Assembly: GCA_944989445.1 (NCBI GenBank)
Contig: CALYLW010000016.1
Location: 1,762,005-1,826,004, forward strand
Source of the DNA: Ampullaceana balthica
Taxonomy: Eukaryota; Mollusca; Gastropoda; Lymnaeidae
DNA length: 64,000 nt
Reading direction: 5' to 3'
The notes beneath the pieces are model-generated. The model had not been told where the DNA came from. It did no database searches and worked only from the letters and a program-made list of their open reading frames with translations. Below, piece after piece: positions 46,762 through 58,314 of the stretch. A program made the position numbers and the translations under genes. Positions within the stretch are counted from its first letter, which is position 1; every line of letters begins with the position of its first letter.

Positions 46762-47030
46762 ATATCCCATGAAATATACCCCCCATTCACCTATATCCTA
46801 TACAATATACCCCCATTCACCAATAACCCATGAAATATACCCCCATTCACCAATAACCCATGAAATTTACCCTCATATTACCAGATACACATGCATTGTA
46901 CCCTCAATCACCATTCTCTGGTGAATTTTACCCTCAGTCACAATAAGCCCATAAACAACCCTCAGTGACTGTTACCCATTAAATATACGCTCGACCACCT
47001 ATAGCCCATGACAATTACCTTCATTTTCTA
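46762..47030. repeat. Degenerate tandem repeat, about 30-33-bp unit
   Basis: cattcaccaataacccatga, aatataccccc and variants recur seven to eight times with increasing divergence to the right. Confidence 0.75.
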
Positions 47031-47420
47031 TTATCGGCCACCAATGCCTTATACATGTTAACCCTTTTGTCACTATGTGTGTCGTGAATGTTGCAGCGCG
47101 TTAATCATGATTATAAGGGAAATATTTCTGGACGTATATTTATAGTGTTCTCTACATCACCTTTGGTTTTTTTCCAACATGAAATTGACTAACCCATGGG
47201 CCTGGCTGAACAGCACCTTCGTGACGTTGCTAGCTGGGTCGCACAGCTTACAGAATCTAAAAGGATATAATTATGACCCACCAACAATAGCAAAACATAT
47301 TTGGTTAAAATGTCTCTTTATTTAACTGTTGTTTGCACAAGTATAATAAATTCCAACATATTTTTCTACCTCTTTATCTCGATGGTCTACAACCAACGTG
47401 TTCATCATTTTGGCTCCAAT
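47031..47420. other. Non-coding spacer
   Basis: No feature recognised. Confidence 0.4.
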
Positions 47421-47595
47421 GTTGACCACAATATTTCTGTGGTTTTAAAGTTGACCACAATATTTCTGTGGTTATAAAGTTGACCACAATATTTCTGTGG
47501 TTATAAAATTGACCACAATATTTCTGTGGTTATAAAATTGACCACAATATTTCTGTGGTTATAAAGTTGACCACAATATTTCTGTGGTTATAAAG
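47421..47595. repeat. Minisatellite, 29-bp hairpin-forming unit, 6 copies
   Basis: The unit is gttgaccacaatatttctgt plus ggttataaa. Each unit contains the inverted pair accaca ... tgtggt around a short loop. Confidence 0.95.
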
Positions 47596-47724
47596 AGGCT
47601 GCTCACAAGGGTCACCGAATGAGCGTATGTGTACATGAAACATTTCGGGTTAGAGGCAATGGAAACGAATGTGTCAAGTGTTGTAGTCTCAACTGTTCTG
47701 TTTGGAAACTTGTTTCCATCCCAG

Positions 47725-48220
47725 ACTAAGGAGTTTCTGTGTTCTTGTGTTGTGAGCTAAGGAGTTTCTGTGTTCTTGTGTTGTGAGCTAAGGAGTTTCT
47801 GTGTTCTTGTGTTGTGAGCTAAGGAGTTTCTGTGTTCTTGTGTTGTGAGCTAAGGAGTTTCTGTGTTCTTGTGTTGTGAGCTAAGGAGTTTCTGTGTTCT
47901 TGTGTTGTGAGCTAAGGAGTTTCTGTGTTCTTGTGTTGTGAGCTAAGGAGTTTCTGTGTTCTTGTGTTGTGAGCTAAGGAGTTTCTGTGTTCTTGTGTTG
48001 TGAGCTAAGGAGTTTCTGTGTTCTTGTGTTGTGAGCTAAGGAGTTTCTGTGTTCTTGTGTTGTGAGCTAAGGAGTTTCTGTGTTCTTGTGTTGTGAGCTA
48101 AGGAGTTTCTGTGTTCTTGTGTTGTGAGCTAAGGAGTTTCTGTGTTCTTGTGTTGTGAGCTAAGGAGTTTCTGTGTTCTTGTGTTGTGAGCTAAGGAGTT
48201 TCTGTGTTCTTGTGTTGTGA
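47725..48220. repeat. Minisatellite, 31-bp unit, 16 near-identical copies
   Basis: The unit is gagctaaggagtttctgtgt plus tcttgtgttgt. I see no internal differences between copies, so the array is very young or strongly homogenised. It ends 289 bases before the start codon of the receptor-like exon, so it may lie in the promoter, the 5' UTR or an upstream intron. Confidence 0.97.
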
Positions 48221-48508
48221 CGCAGAAATCTGTCAGGCCCTCATCGTTAACAATATGTGTTATTAATAATTTAAAATGGTATGTTAGTTTACATATTTTC
48301 CATGGTAATGTCATGCCGCAGAATTAGGTAAATATGTTCATATCTTGGCTTTTTTCATTCCCAGATTTAAAGATCGAATTCCTTTCTAGTGGATAACTTA
48401 TGGAGCATGATGTCCCATCATATCAAGGCTTACTTCCCCTTTTCATTGTACTGTCATTCAAATGACAAGGTTGCCGTGTAACCAGGTCTTCAGAAGTCTC
48501 TGTTGAAA

Positions 48509-49058
48509 ATGGTCGGTACCAACATGGCGGCCCATGCTCTCATCGCTCTGGTCACGTGTTCTCTAGTCATCCTCTCCTCGTTGTCAAACGGATTATCATC
48601 ATCGTTATCATCGCCCGCGTCCTCCCTGTACCCCACCAGGCCCTACCACCACAAGCTCCGCAGCTCGACCCGTCACCGCAAGGGGTTGGCCAACCTCATC
48701 GACGTCATGATGACGTCATCGGGCTATTCGGACGCCTCGCAGTCGTCTCCCACAGCCGCGGCGTCCGTGAGGTCACTCCAGGGGTCACCGTCGTTCACGT
48801 CATCCCCGTCGACGGCGGCGTCCAGGACGCAGACCTCCAAGAGGAGTCTTCTGACGCCGATCTACCTGGTCGTGCTGCTGCCACGGAGCGATACGTTTCT
48901 CTACAACATCGAGCGGGTCAGTCCAGCCATCAAACTGGCGACGGACAACGTAACGTCATCGAAAATCTTGCCCGGGTACCGGCTGGTGACTCTGTACGCA
49001 GACTCCAAGTGTCACATCTCGGTACCCATGAACGAGGCCATTAAGATGTACATGAAAG
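48509..49058 (+). CDS. Natriuretic-peptide-receptor-like protein, first coding exon (partial gene)
   Basis: The exon encodes 183 codons plus one base (phase 1) and ends at a consensus donor, AAAG|GTAAGT, at 49058/49059. The frame is closed upstream by TAA at 48479-48481. The first ATG is 48509; a second at 48524 also has A at -3 and G at +4, so either may be used. Residues about 7-28 (LIALVTCSLVILSSL core) are a signal peptide. About 29-112 is a Ser/Thr/Ala-rich linker. From about 117 IYLVVLLPRSDTFLYN, ERVSPAIKLATDNV and ILPGYRLVTLYADSKC match the start of the ANF-receptor ligand-binding fold, most like natriuretic peptide receptors (NPR-C pattern VLLPQDDSYLF...RVRPAIEYA). N147 lies in an NVT glycosylation sequon and C168 is likely in a disulphide. 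The product would be a cell-surface receptor binding a peptide outside the cell. Whether it carries a guanylate cyclase domain cannot be known, because later exons are not in view. GC content is far above the surroundings. Confidence 0.82.
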
Positions 49059-49064
49059 GTAAGT
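49059..49064 (+). promoter_or_regulatory. 5' splice site of the receptor-like exon
   Basis: AAAG|GTAAGT is a full match to the metazoan donor consensus. The bases after it (gtaagtcagtagtgtacatc) are themselves a variant of the adjacent 24-bp repeat unit (gatacgtcagtagtgtacat), so the donor forms the edge of the array. Confidence 0.8.
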
Positions 49065-49862
49065 CAGTAGTGTACATCTTTGATACGTCAGTAGTGTACA
49101 TCTTTGATACGTCAGTAGTGTACATCTTTGATACATCAGTAGTGTACATCTTTGATACGTCAGTAGTGTACATCTTTGATACGTCAGTAGTGTACATCTT
49201 TGATACGTCAGTAGTGTACATCTTTGATGCGTCAGTAGTGTAAATATTTGATACGTCAGTAGTGTAAATATTTGATAAGTCAGTAGTGTAAATATTTGAT
49301 ACGTCAGTAGTGTGCATGTTTGATACGTCAGTAGTGTACATCTTTGATACGTCAGTAGTGTACATCTTTGATACGTCAGTAGTGTACATCTTTGACACGT
49401 CAGTAGTGTACATCTTTGACACGTCAGTAGTGTAAATCTTTGATACGTCAGTAGTGTAAATCTTTGATACGTCAGTATTGTACATCTTTGATACGTCAGT
49501 AGTGTACATCTTTGATACGTCAGTAGTGTACAACTTTGATACGTCAGTAGTGTACATCTTTGATACGTCAGTAGTGTAAATCTTTGATACGTCAGTAGTG
49601 TACATCTTTGATACGTCAGTAGTGTAAATCTTTGATACGTCAGTAGTGTACATCTTTGATACGTCAGTAGTGTACATCTTTGATACGTCAGTAGTGTACA
49701 TCTTTGATACGTCAGTAGTGTACATCTTTGATACATCAGTAGTGTACATCTTTGCTACGTCAGTAGTGTAAATTTTTGATACGTCAGTAGTGTAAATCTT
49801 TGATACGTCAGTAGTGTACATCTTTGATACGTCAGTAGTGTAAATCTTTGATAAGTCAGTAA
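49059..49862. repeat. Intronic minisatellite, 24-bp unit, about 33 copies
   Basis: The unit is gatacgtcagtagtgtacat plus cttt. Variants include gtaaat, gataag, gacacg and cattga. It starts at the splice donor of the receptor-like exon and ends at 49862 with cagtaagtcattag. Since 24 is a multiple of 3, the plus strand continues the exon frame for about 60 residues (VVYIFDTS repeats) up to a TAA at about 49241. The minus strand shows 269- and 231-residue repeat frames, which are artefacts. Confidence 0.95.
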
Positions 49863-50919
49863 GTCATTAGTTCGACTATTTTCAATTCATTAGTTTGATT
49901 TTTCCATGTCAAGATACGTCTTTCCGTTACTAATATAAGAGCCTGCATTATTTATTAACACTAATGTTTTGTCTTTAGTATTCGTGTAAAATAAATCGTT
50001 AAACTATAGTATTCATGTAAAATAAATCTTTAGTCTTTTGTAATCAGGTTCACTGTAGCAGTCATCATGGTTTCATGCACAATGGACTACTTTTCATAAA
50101 ATCTGGATGCTGACCCAATTATACAACTATATTTACCCCCCTCCCCACCCCCACCCAAGTTTTGAGTGTCTTGGGGGCACTCATGTGATCCTGAGATTGT
50201 GTGATATATTTCCGTAATAGTTTAGTGATAAATATCCGAAGAGTAAACTGAATAATCATAAATCATCCTTTCATGGCTGCCAAGATGTTTCGTTTGTATG
50301 AAAATGAAAGCTAATCTTTTATCGCTTTAATTTAATGATAACTTCTAAATGATAACTTCATTTCAGATAAGATATTACATTTAATTATGGATTAGATGTA
50401 ATGGATGATGACATCCACAACAATGAATCCTTGTTCAAAAATGTAATAGACGCAATGTTGAAGAGCTCTTACAGCCTAATTAGCTGTGGACATAAATGTG
50501 TGCATCGCATGCAGGAAGTCAGGGCAAAAATTGTATGCCGTTCTCATTTTCAATAAACTCTTTCTTCTCTGTCAGAGTTCTGCGGCTAAAGCAGTTTCAA
50601 TTTTTTTTTGGTTGTGCATTTTGTTTTATATGACATCAAATAGACATACGCATTACCCATATCCTCCAAGGAATAACATTTGTAGAGAATTGTGTGTTAT
50701 TTTATCCACTTACTTTCAAATTATTTATATAAATTTTTGCATTTACGATAATTAGCCCAAACACACTTAAATTGACGTCATCAAACTGTCTGATGGAGAG
50801 ACGAAGGTTGCGAATGTATCCCATATTGAAATTTTTAAGCTGACCCACTAGACGCCTTGTTAGAACTTCTTCTAACTGAATAGAAATTGTTTAATCAAAT
50901 TATAGTCACGTATCTCACT
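49863..50919. other. Intron sequence, nothing recognised
   Basis: AT-rich. The plus frame 50486-50755 (89 residues) has no similarity that I recognise to the ANF-receptor fold, so I do not call it the next exon. Confidence 0.45.
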
Positions 50920-51284
50920 TCATCTGCATAACCTTACCACAAAATATCACCTACGATCATTTGATCTACATAACATTACCACACAATATCACATCAGATC
51001 ATTTGATCTACATAACATTACCACACAATATCACATCATATCATTTGATCTACATAACATTACCACACAATATCACATCAGATCATTTGATCTATATAAC
51101 ATTACCACACAATATCACATCAGATCATTTGATCTACATAACATTACCACACAATATCACATCAGATCATTTGATCTACATAACATTACCACACAATATC
51201 ACATCATATCATTTGATCTACATAACATTGCCACACAATATCACATCAGATCATTTTATCTACCTAACCTTACCCCAAAAATAC
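50920..51284. repeat. Minisatellite, 42-bp unit, about 8-9 copies
   Basis: The unit is tcatttgatctacataacat plus taccacacaatatcacatcaga. Edge copies are more diverged (left gcataaccttacc, right ctacctaaccttacc) and central ones nearly identical. Confidence 0.95.
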
Positions 51285-53229
51285 CAATAAAATTGATTAA
51301 AGTTTTCTTCGATCTAGAAAACGAAAACGAGCGATTAACTGGGGGTGAAATAAAACGACATCATTTTGAGTCGTTTACTTAAACTTATTTTGAATTCCTT
51401 GTGAAGTTATCCAACTTTCTCATGTCCATTCTTCATAAAATGACCAATGTCCATCCTACTCTTAACTCCAAAAGTGCACTGTACTCTGGCCTGTTATACT
51501 ATAGGCCCTCAATGCCCAGTCCACTCTAAGCTTATCTGTTTGGCTACTCAGTTGCTGTCATGTCAACACATTTTCAGTTACAGCTGCAAGTTTTTGTGTG
51601 TGTTGTTGTTGTTCTTCAGTTAACACCAAAATACAGCAACACGCAAAAAGTTTAAAACTCAGCTATAGACAAATCTGCTTGTCTGGCCGCTGAGTGAGGT
51701 TCAGTCTTTTAAAAATTTGATTTAAATTATCGCTCTTCAGATATAAGAACATTTTAGACATTTGTTTCGTCACAGCGAAATAACGATTTTTGACACTAAA
51801 AGACACAAACCTTTTAAACTGTGGTAAATTACATGGGGTTCGATTTTCGAATGTTATTGATTCATAGTGAAAATTTCCTAAATTAAATTTTTTTTTAAAA
51901 CTCTAATATGACAATTTTAAATTTAAATCTCCTTCCAATAAACTAAAACGATATATGAACCAAAAATTTATTGTATTACATCATTTCAACACACATTAAA
52001 CAGATATGTTTATCCATCAAAACCCAGGCAGTGTACCAGTATTAAACTGTGACTAAAGTCAATATTTCCCTTTGATGACATAGATACTGCTGAAACATGA
52101 AGGGGGAAAAAAGGACAAACTTCGAGTTGGGGCCAAATATTGAGGGGACTCGATACCATAACTAAGGACTCCTAATAGCGCTATCCAAGGGAGATTACTG
52201 ATAGCCTCGAGACACCGTCGGAAGGCTATCGAATTCTGAGTCAAGGATGATAACTCATCATAAAGGTCTTTCTTCTTCTCTCCCGTTTTCCTCTTTTAAA
52301 AATATACGTCTTCTTGGCTATTTGGTTTTCTGTCTTTGGATATCAAGAATAAAAAAAAAGAAACATAACTCTCTTGCCAACTGTAAATCCGTCAAAATAT
52401 CACTAATTTAAGTAATCTTTAAAAGATGTTCTGAACGATACGGATGACACGACGATAGTGTGTTTGGATGTATGTACCTATGCATCTGTCTGTGAAAGTT
52501 AATAGATTTATCTACAATTTTGAGATTACAGCTCTAGGTGTGGCTGTTGAGACCACTAATTCAGTGGCAGTCTTTGGCTTTCGTATTTAATATTTTGCGA
52601 AAATTTACAAATAAATGGCGGAAATCTATTTGTAAAGAAGTAGGTCATTGAAATTTGTGTATCTTTTAAGGGCGCTAAAAAGTTTTTGGACATTCATGTA
52701 GTACAGATTAATTAAATTGTATTTGTTGACTAATATTGTCGCAATAGGGCCTTTTAACAATGCTCTAAATTAGACTTCTTTTTGGTATATTCATTAATGA
52801 CCATTAAATAAAACTGAGATTAAAACGTGTTTATTGCATTTAATTACTTTGTAGAATAAAATGAAAAAAGCATTTCAGTTCAACGAATACCAGGCAAGTT
52901 TCTTTAAAGTCCCAAAACGACATATCTGTTAGGAACCCCTTTTCTAAATTGTAAACAGTCTACGCTAAAGCTGTCTGGAAGCGAGTTCCTATGGAAAACA
53001 AATTACTGGACAAATTATAGCCGCTCATCCCGCAAGGCATCATCTACTTCCGTAATGGTACATTACCAACCATCATGGGTTGTTGCCCTTTATGACCTGA
53101 CCACCTCCTACACACAAGGCCGTTGTTGAGTTATGTGAGGGGACAAGGCCGACTATTTACATTTTTACTATTTCCCTGTATTCCTAATTGTATATCTGGC
53201 TTCTCAAGTAAATAGTCTCATTAGTTATC

Positions 53230-53230
<1 letters not shown>
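51285..53230. other. Non-coding stretch, probably intronic
   Basis: No conserved-looking exon, transposon end or RNA gene recognised. The minus frame 52059-52244 has no motif. Confidence 0.45.
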
Positions 53231-53261
<31 letters not shown>

Positions 53262-53412
53262 ATCTGGGTGGGTGGGTGTATGTGCATGTGTGGGGATGGG
53301 TGCGCGTGATTTTTGTGTGTTTGTGTGTTTGTGTGCTGTTATGCATGCGTGAGTGGGTGGGTGTTTGTGTGCGCGTGTGTTTGGGTTTGGCGTGCGTGTG
53401 GCATCCGTTTGT
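53231..53412. repeat. Degenerate GT-rich microsatellite
   Basis: tgtgtgtgtg runs mixed with gggtgggtgggtg and gcgcgtg. Simple-sequence origin. The 60-residue plus frame is an artefact. Confidence 0.88.
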
Positions 53413-53522
53413 GTAAGTAAGGAATGATGTCAGATGACAACCTTACAGAAACAAAAATTGATTGCATTACTACACGTTACTTGTGGTGGACACATTACTG
53501 TGTAATACTAAACACATACATC

Positions 53523-53861
53523 GTATAGACCAGGGTTCGGGAAACTTTTTGTATGAGAGAGCCATAAAAATCACACGTTTTGAAAAGTAATTCTGTGAGC
53601 CCCATGCATTATTTTTAAAATTAAAAATTCAAATAAATGTGAGCAGTTTGTGTAATTTCGATACTAAAAGTACAATTATTATATCTGAATTCCTTTTAAT
53701 AACATAGTTATGCTGTTTTTATATGTTATTAATATGTAGATGAAATGAGTTTGAATTACAATTTTAAAAAAAAATCGAAAATTTTTCTGAGAGCCAAATG
53801 CAGCCATCAATAGAGCCACATCTGGCTCGCGAGCCATGGTTTCCTGACCCCTTATATAGAC
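53523..53861. mobile_element. hAT-like MITE, intact copy of the 15.7-kb element
   Basis: The element is 53531-53853. The left end cagggttcgggaaac and inverted right end aaggggtcaggaaac match well. It is flanked by gtatagac (53523-53530) and atatagac (53854-53861), an 8-bp duplication with one difference. Subterminal blocks gagagagccataaa and gagccacatctggctc match the copy at 15689-17218, which carries an extra 1.2 kb. Confidence 0.87.
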
Positions 53862-54117
53862 ATACCTACAAATGGCGTCACAATCAGATAATCCGTGTAT
53901 AAAAAACAACATATGGATACCATTCAACATCATCTCTGACGTATTTAAAGCCATGGAATGCAAATAAGCATCACGTTTTTTGTGTATGGCAATTAAATGT
54001 CAATTGTAGAGTCATAATGAATTTTAACATCACGTGGAAGAAACTCCAACACAACAATTTTTATTTATCTATCCACAAAATTTTATGTAAAAAAAACAAC
54101 AACACTATGCTTTTGTA

Positions 54118-54917
54118 CTGATTAATAGGGCTGTTAACGTTTAATTTAAATCTAATCGTTTACTTTTGAAAAATTAACGATTAATTAATCGTTAATTTAG
54201 ATTCAAGCCAAAAATTGAAATTTATGGTGTCATCAGTAACATTTACTAAACGTACTTGTCGAAAATCGAAATAACACTTGTATGTCTTCTTTATATGACA
54301 TCTTTTAACCAACAACGCAAACAGACAAGTGTATTTGCATTATTTGGTTGAAGTGGTGAGCGGGTCTTATTGACAATATAACCAGCCGAGCTGAACAATC
54401 GTTCACGTATCTTTAGATTGTCTCAGCTGAAGTTTATGATACTGTAGTGGATGTTTGGTTTGCAGGTGATATGTAAGCGAAGTATTAGAACCATGGTAGC
54501 AATGTTCCCATTAAGCAGCGTGGCTGCGCAGATATGTGACGCAGGAGTTTAGAATCACCGCGCAGCAAATTTTGTAAAATATGGCACAGAAATTGGACGT
54601 TGTGCAACTTTGCACACGGACCAACGAAGCTTAGACTTAGAGGGATCATTGCATGGTAGGCAAACGATTTATCTAAATGAACACATAACCTATATCAACA
54701 TTTTGAACATTCACGTCAGTCAATAGTTTAAAACCAAAATGTTCGTGTAATCGTCGGGAAATGAGTTTATATTTATCGGCCGAAATATTTTACTTTTGAC
54801 TTCCAGTACATTTATAAGGGGTGGGTCGATTAATCGTTAAAATTTTTTTTAATATTTAAAAAATTTTAACGATTAATCGAGAAATTAATCCTTAATTTCC
54901 GCACTCCTCCTGATTAA
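54118..54917 (-). mobile_element. hAT transposon relic, second copy of the 4.7-kb family
   Basis: The element is 54126-54909 (784 bp) with a perfect 8-bp duplication ctgattaa at 54118-54125 and 54910-54917. The left end tagggctgttaacg, followed by ATTAATCG-rich sequence, and the right side (gattaatcgagaaattaatc, cttaatttccgc) match the element at 4719-5646. It contains a transposase C-terminal remnant on the minus strand. Confidence 0.88.
54290..54420 (-). pseudogene. hAT transposase C-terminal (hATC dimerisation) relic
   Basis: The minus strand reads ERLFSSAGYIVNKTRS at about 54404-54357, then LQPNNANTLVCL and WLK towards 54304. This is the hallmark of the hAT C-terminal dimerisation region (RLFS-AGYIVNK-RS-L-P-N---LVCL--WL). 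Only about 40 residues are clear, and the N-terminal zinc finger and catalytic parts are missing. The sister copy at 4.7 kb retains the zinc finger instead. Confidence 0.8.
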
Positions 54918-55870
54918 CCATCTTCGGTTCTTTTATCGAAATTTAGATACATAGATAATAGATAGATTAGATAGATTAAATAGATAGATAGACAGACCTT
55001 TCTCCTTATTACTGCAACCGCAACACTTTCACCTTAAAACTTTCACCCACTCTTACTTACTACATTAACGTCACAATTGAAACCAAACTGTCCGACCCAC
55101 CTCCCAACCACATCTTCTTCTGTCTGACGTCATTGAATGTTTAACAGTTTCTCACACAAAACTTGGTTACTTCAGTTGCGCTCCAAGAGTCGTTCCCCTT
55201 GTTTTCTCCGGCCACTGAGCCGCGCCATGTCGTTTCCGTATGCGACATTCATCCCACGTGACAACGACATTTATCCCACGTGATACTCTGCCGTGGTCTG
55301 TCGGAGACGTTGATTAGGATTACTGGGGACAAGGGAGGTTATTTAATTCACTTCTTTTGTCCCAAACTTCGTCCCACTCTCCCTGTTTTCCCCAAACTCA
55401 CTTTTTCTGTCTTCTCTTTGCTCTATTTCATCTCATCTTCTCTCATTCATTGAATTGAGAACAAAGTACTTTGTTGAGTTCTGCTGAAAGCCTCCTTGGT
55501 TCCTATTTTACCCCCTCCCCCGCCCTCTTTCTCTCAAGGACCAGGAAATCACATTGCTTTTAGTTGATTATAAAATAAATTCCATTAAGACATCAGAGTC
55601 ACCTTATTATATAATATATGTAGCGTAAACATATTATGAGCCCCATCATAAGATTCATTGTGAGATCAAGAGTAACATAGGGACACCAGCTGCTCTTCTC
55701 CTGTCATTCTTCCCCACCCTCCTGAAATGCTTTAAATGTCCCTTGAAAATTTGTTGAAACAGTCCAGGTTTTAACTGATCAATATTTTTGTAAAGTTATG
55801 CCTAAATATACATATGACATTGTTAATGATTTTTCGATCTGTTCTACCAATATAAAAGTGATGTAATTTT
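54918..55870. other. Non-coding stretch with GATA microsatellite
   Basis: A (GATA)n-type run lies at about 54947-54993. The rest is CT-rich or AT-rich with no recognised gene. Confidence 0.45.
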
Positions 55871-55878
55871 TTTTTGCA

Positions 55879-56031
55879 GAGGCGTCACTAGGGTTGGGGT
55901 TACCCACTGCTGTTTCTCATGGTGTAATCCCCTCACAATTTAACCCCGTAGACCTCCCCATAGTCTGCAAGTGCCAAATAACTAGACCATACAGAACTCT
56001 ACACTTTGGCGTCACCCTCACCGAACACTAC
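55879..56031. mobile_element. Probable small MITE
   Basis: The left end cagaggcgtcactag and an inverted right end cagacgcgtcactagtag form imperfect terminal repeats around a short C-rich interior. No target duplication is evident. Similar GGCGTCACTAG termini are known from several DNA transposon groups; superfamily open. Confidence 0.5.
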
Positions 56032-56049
56032 TAGTGACGCGTCTGAGCC

Positions 56050-58051
56050 TCTGTCTTTGGTTTTGTCTTTTTGCTAAATGGAACATTTTCCCAAAAGAAT
56101 ACTTGAACTTTTATTTTCAAAAACTTTAAAAAAAAACATTTCCAAATGCCACAGTTTAAATTTTAAATTTTTTTCCTGCTGTACTAAGTTCCTATCCCCA
56201 CACCTCAGCTTTAAAATTTTGTTTCATTAAGTCCTTAAACAAAATTATAATATGTCAAACGTTTTAAGTGAAACAGGGTTCTGCCAGAGACATACTCACA
56301 ATTGCCTAGTAAAAAATCCGTTGAAAAAAAGGAGTGTTGTCTTTGTATAAGAAGCACTGGTAAGGACTTCTCCTATTGGATCTACTCCATATCGCCGCTA
56401 TTGTCTAAAGAATCACTATACCTCATTGAACAGCACCTGTTACGGCCTTCTCGTGTTGTCAGTTTCCGGTTTAGTGGTCGGTTCGAGGGAGTGGCATTCA
56501 CCATACTTTTTAAAAAAAGTTTTGTTGTTCCTTGTGGTATATTTCAATCAAATGTAAATTTTATTTTAAAGAGTCTTTGTCATTACTTTTAATTTTAAAT
56601 AAAGACTAAATCAAAACGGAGTTGAGTATAATGTGTCATGAGAAAATACAATAGTATTATCTCTAAAATAACTAGTTCTATGTTCCTGTTTCTCCAATGT
56701 TTAAGATTACCAAATCATTGTGTATCTTAAAAAGAATGTGTTTCGCCAAAACACCACAATGTCATTGCTGTGACCTAATATCCTAAACAAATCCGATCTT
56801 GTGCGTTGCGTCACCCGACATCTCACGCGAGAGTTCAACAAACAAATGATCTCAATGTTCGACGTTTCCACATGAACGACTCCACAGGTCAAATCCATTC
56901 AACCGTGAGCCAGTCAGTTAAACTCGATATAATCGTTGTGTTGGACAAATTGACTCACGGCTGTTGAGCTATTGTCTATTTTTATCAACATTTCTCTTTA
57001 AAAATTTCTTCTATTTTTGTATTATTGGTCTGTATTGTGTCTTAAGGAGTTAGCAGTTTTCTTCCAGTCGATGAAAGTTATCGATTTTCTATAATCGGAA
57101 TTTCCTATACTCAAATAATAAATCGTAACCAAAGCCACAATTTTGTATTGCTCAACTTTGGCATGCCTGCCTATTAGACTCATCAAATCATTTCGAAATG
57201 TAGCTGTGGTTGCCATTTGTCCAGTTACAGAATTTATGATCATAATCTTATGCCATGGCTTACTTAGCAATAAACCAGTGAACCTATCATCGCTTTAATG
57301 GATTCCATTTTAGATGAAGCTTTGAACAGAATCCAAAAGATAACGGAAAGAACAGTACATGTAAAGAAAATCATCAAGAAGACATCACGGCCGTGTCTCA
57401 TTGAGAGGAATCGAAGTTCCTCAGCAACATTGTCTTGTGTTAGTGAACGTCTGTACCCGAAACAAAGGGAAGGACACATTTGATCTAATATAGATGTTTT
57501 ATTAGTTAAGTGCGTCACACATATTTAAAAAAATAGTTGTTATAGTCCAGAAAAATGCACACAGTTTTAATTAGTTTTAACACCCTTTTCTAATTACAAG
57601 AACTAAAACCTAAATTTAAATAGAAAAAGATTAATCGTTGATTCATAGAACTTACTATTCCTTCACATACATTTGTGATATCTACTACACACAAACAAAC
57701 ACATTTATTTTATCTACTTTAAAAAAAACTAATAACACATTTCTGATACCTTGTTCGCAATAATAAAAACAGTTATCTACTTCATATCAATAAAAACATT
57801 TCTGATATCCAAGTTTACTTTAAAATATTCTACAAATTATAATTTCCACTTCATAAATTCTATCGGACATCCCATTTCCTCTTTCCACACTCTTTATTTC
57901 CCCTCCTCTACTTTTCTCCCCTCTCTCACTTACCCTCAAATCATTACCTCACTCACCTCCATGTCTTCAGCCTCCTCCCAGCTACACATCTCTGCTCCTC
58001 CAGTCGTTGCGTTAGTTCACGGCTCACCCGCCCCTCTCCCCACTTCCACAT
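56050..58051. other. Non-coding stretch with unassigned open frames
   Basis: Open frames 56302-56592 (plus), 57298-57483 (plus), 57264-57518 and 57022-57270 (minus) are longer than most here and not repeat-derived. I recognise no domain. The minus pair has hydrophobic segments and would need a frame join, so a decayed membrane-protein gene is conceivable but unsupported. Confidence 0.3.
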
Positions 58052-58314
58052 ACTTGGCACACTTTTGCCACACACTTGCCACACACTAGCCACACACTAG
58101 CCACACACTTGCCACACACTTGCCACACACTTGTCACACACTTGCCACACACTTGTCACACACTTGTCACACACTTGCCACACACTTGTCCCACACTTGT
58201 CACACACTTGTCACACACTTGCCACACACTTTGCCACACACTTGTCACACACTTGCCACACACTTGCCACACACTTGCCACACACTTGCCACACACTTGC
58301 CACACACTTGCCAC
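58052..58314. repeat. Minisatellite, 11-bp unit (ttgccacacac), about 24 copies
   Basis: Alternating ttgccacacac and ttgtcacacac units with occasional insertions (one extra T near 58232). It creates open His/Thr-rich frames on plus and Val/Cys/Gln-rich frames on minus, all artefacts. Confidence 0.95.

Noticed and set aside
48556..49044. 162-residue frame overlapping the receptor-like exon
   Set aside because: It is an alternative frame of a GC-rich exon, with no homology, whereas the other frame matches the ANF-receptor fold and ends at a donor.
49012..49821. 269- and 231-residue minus-strand open frames
   Set aside because: Antisense reading of the 24-bp intronic array.
50486..50755. Candidate second exon of the receptor-like gene
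   Set aside because: The translation lacks the expected continuation of the ANF-receptor domain (a GP-C/AAAP-type segment) and has no good acceptor in frame.
57022..57518. Possible decayed membrane receptor on the minus strand
   Set aside because: Hydrophobic segments exist, but no family motif is recognisable and a frame join would be required. Left unassigned.
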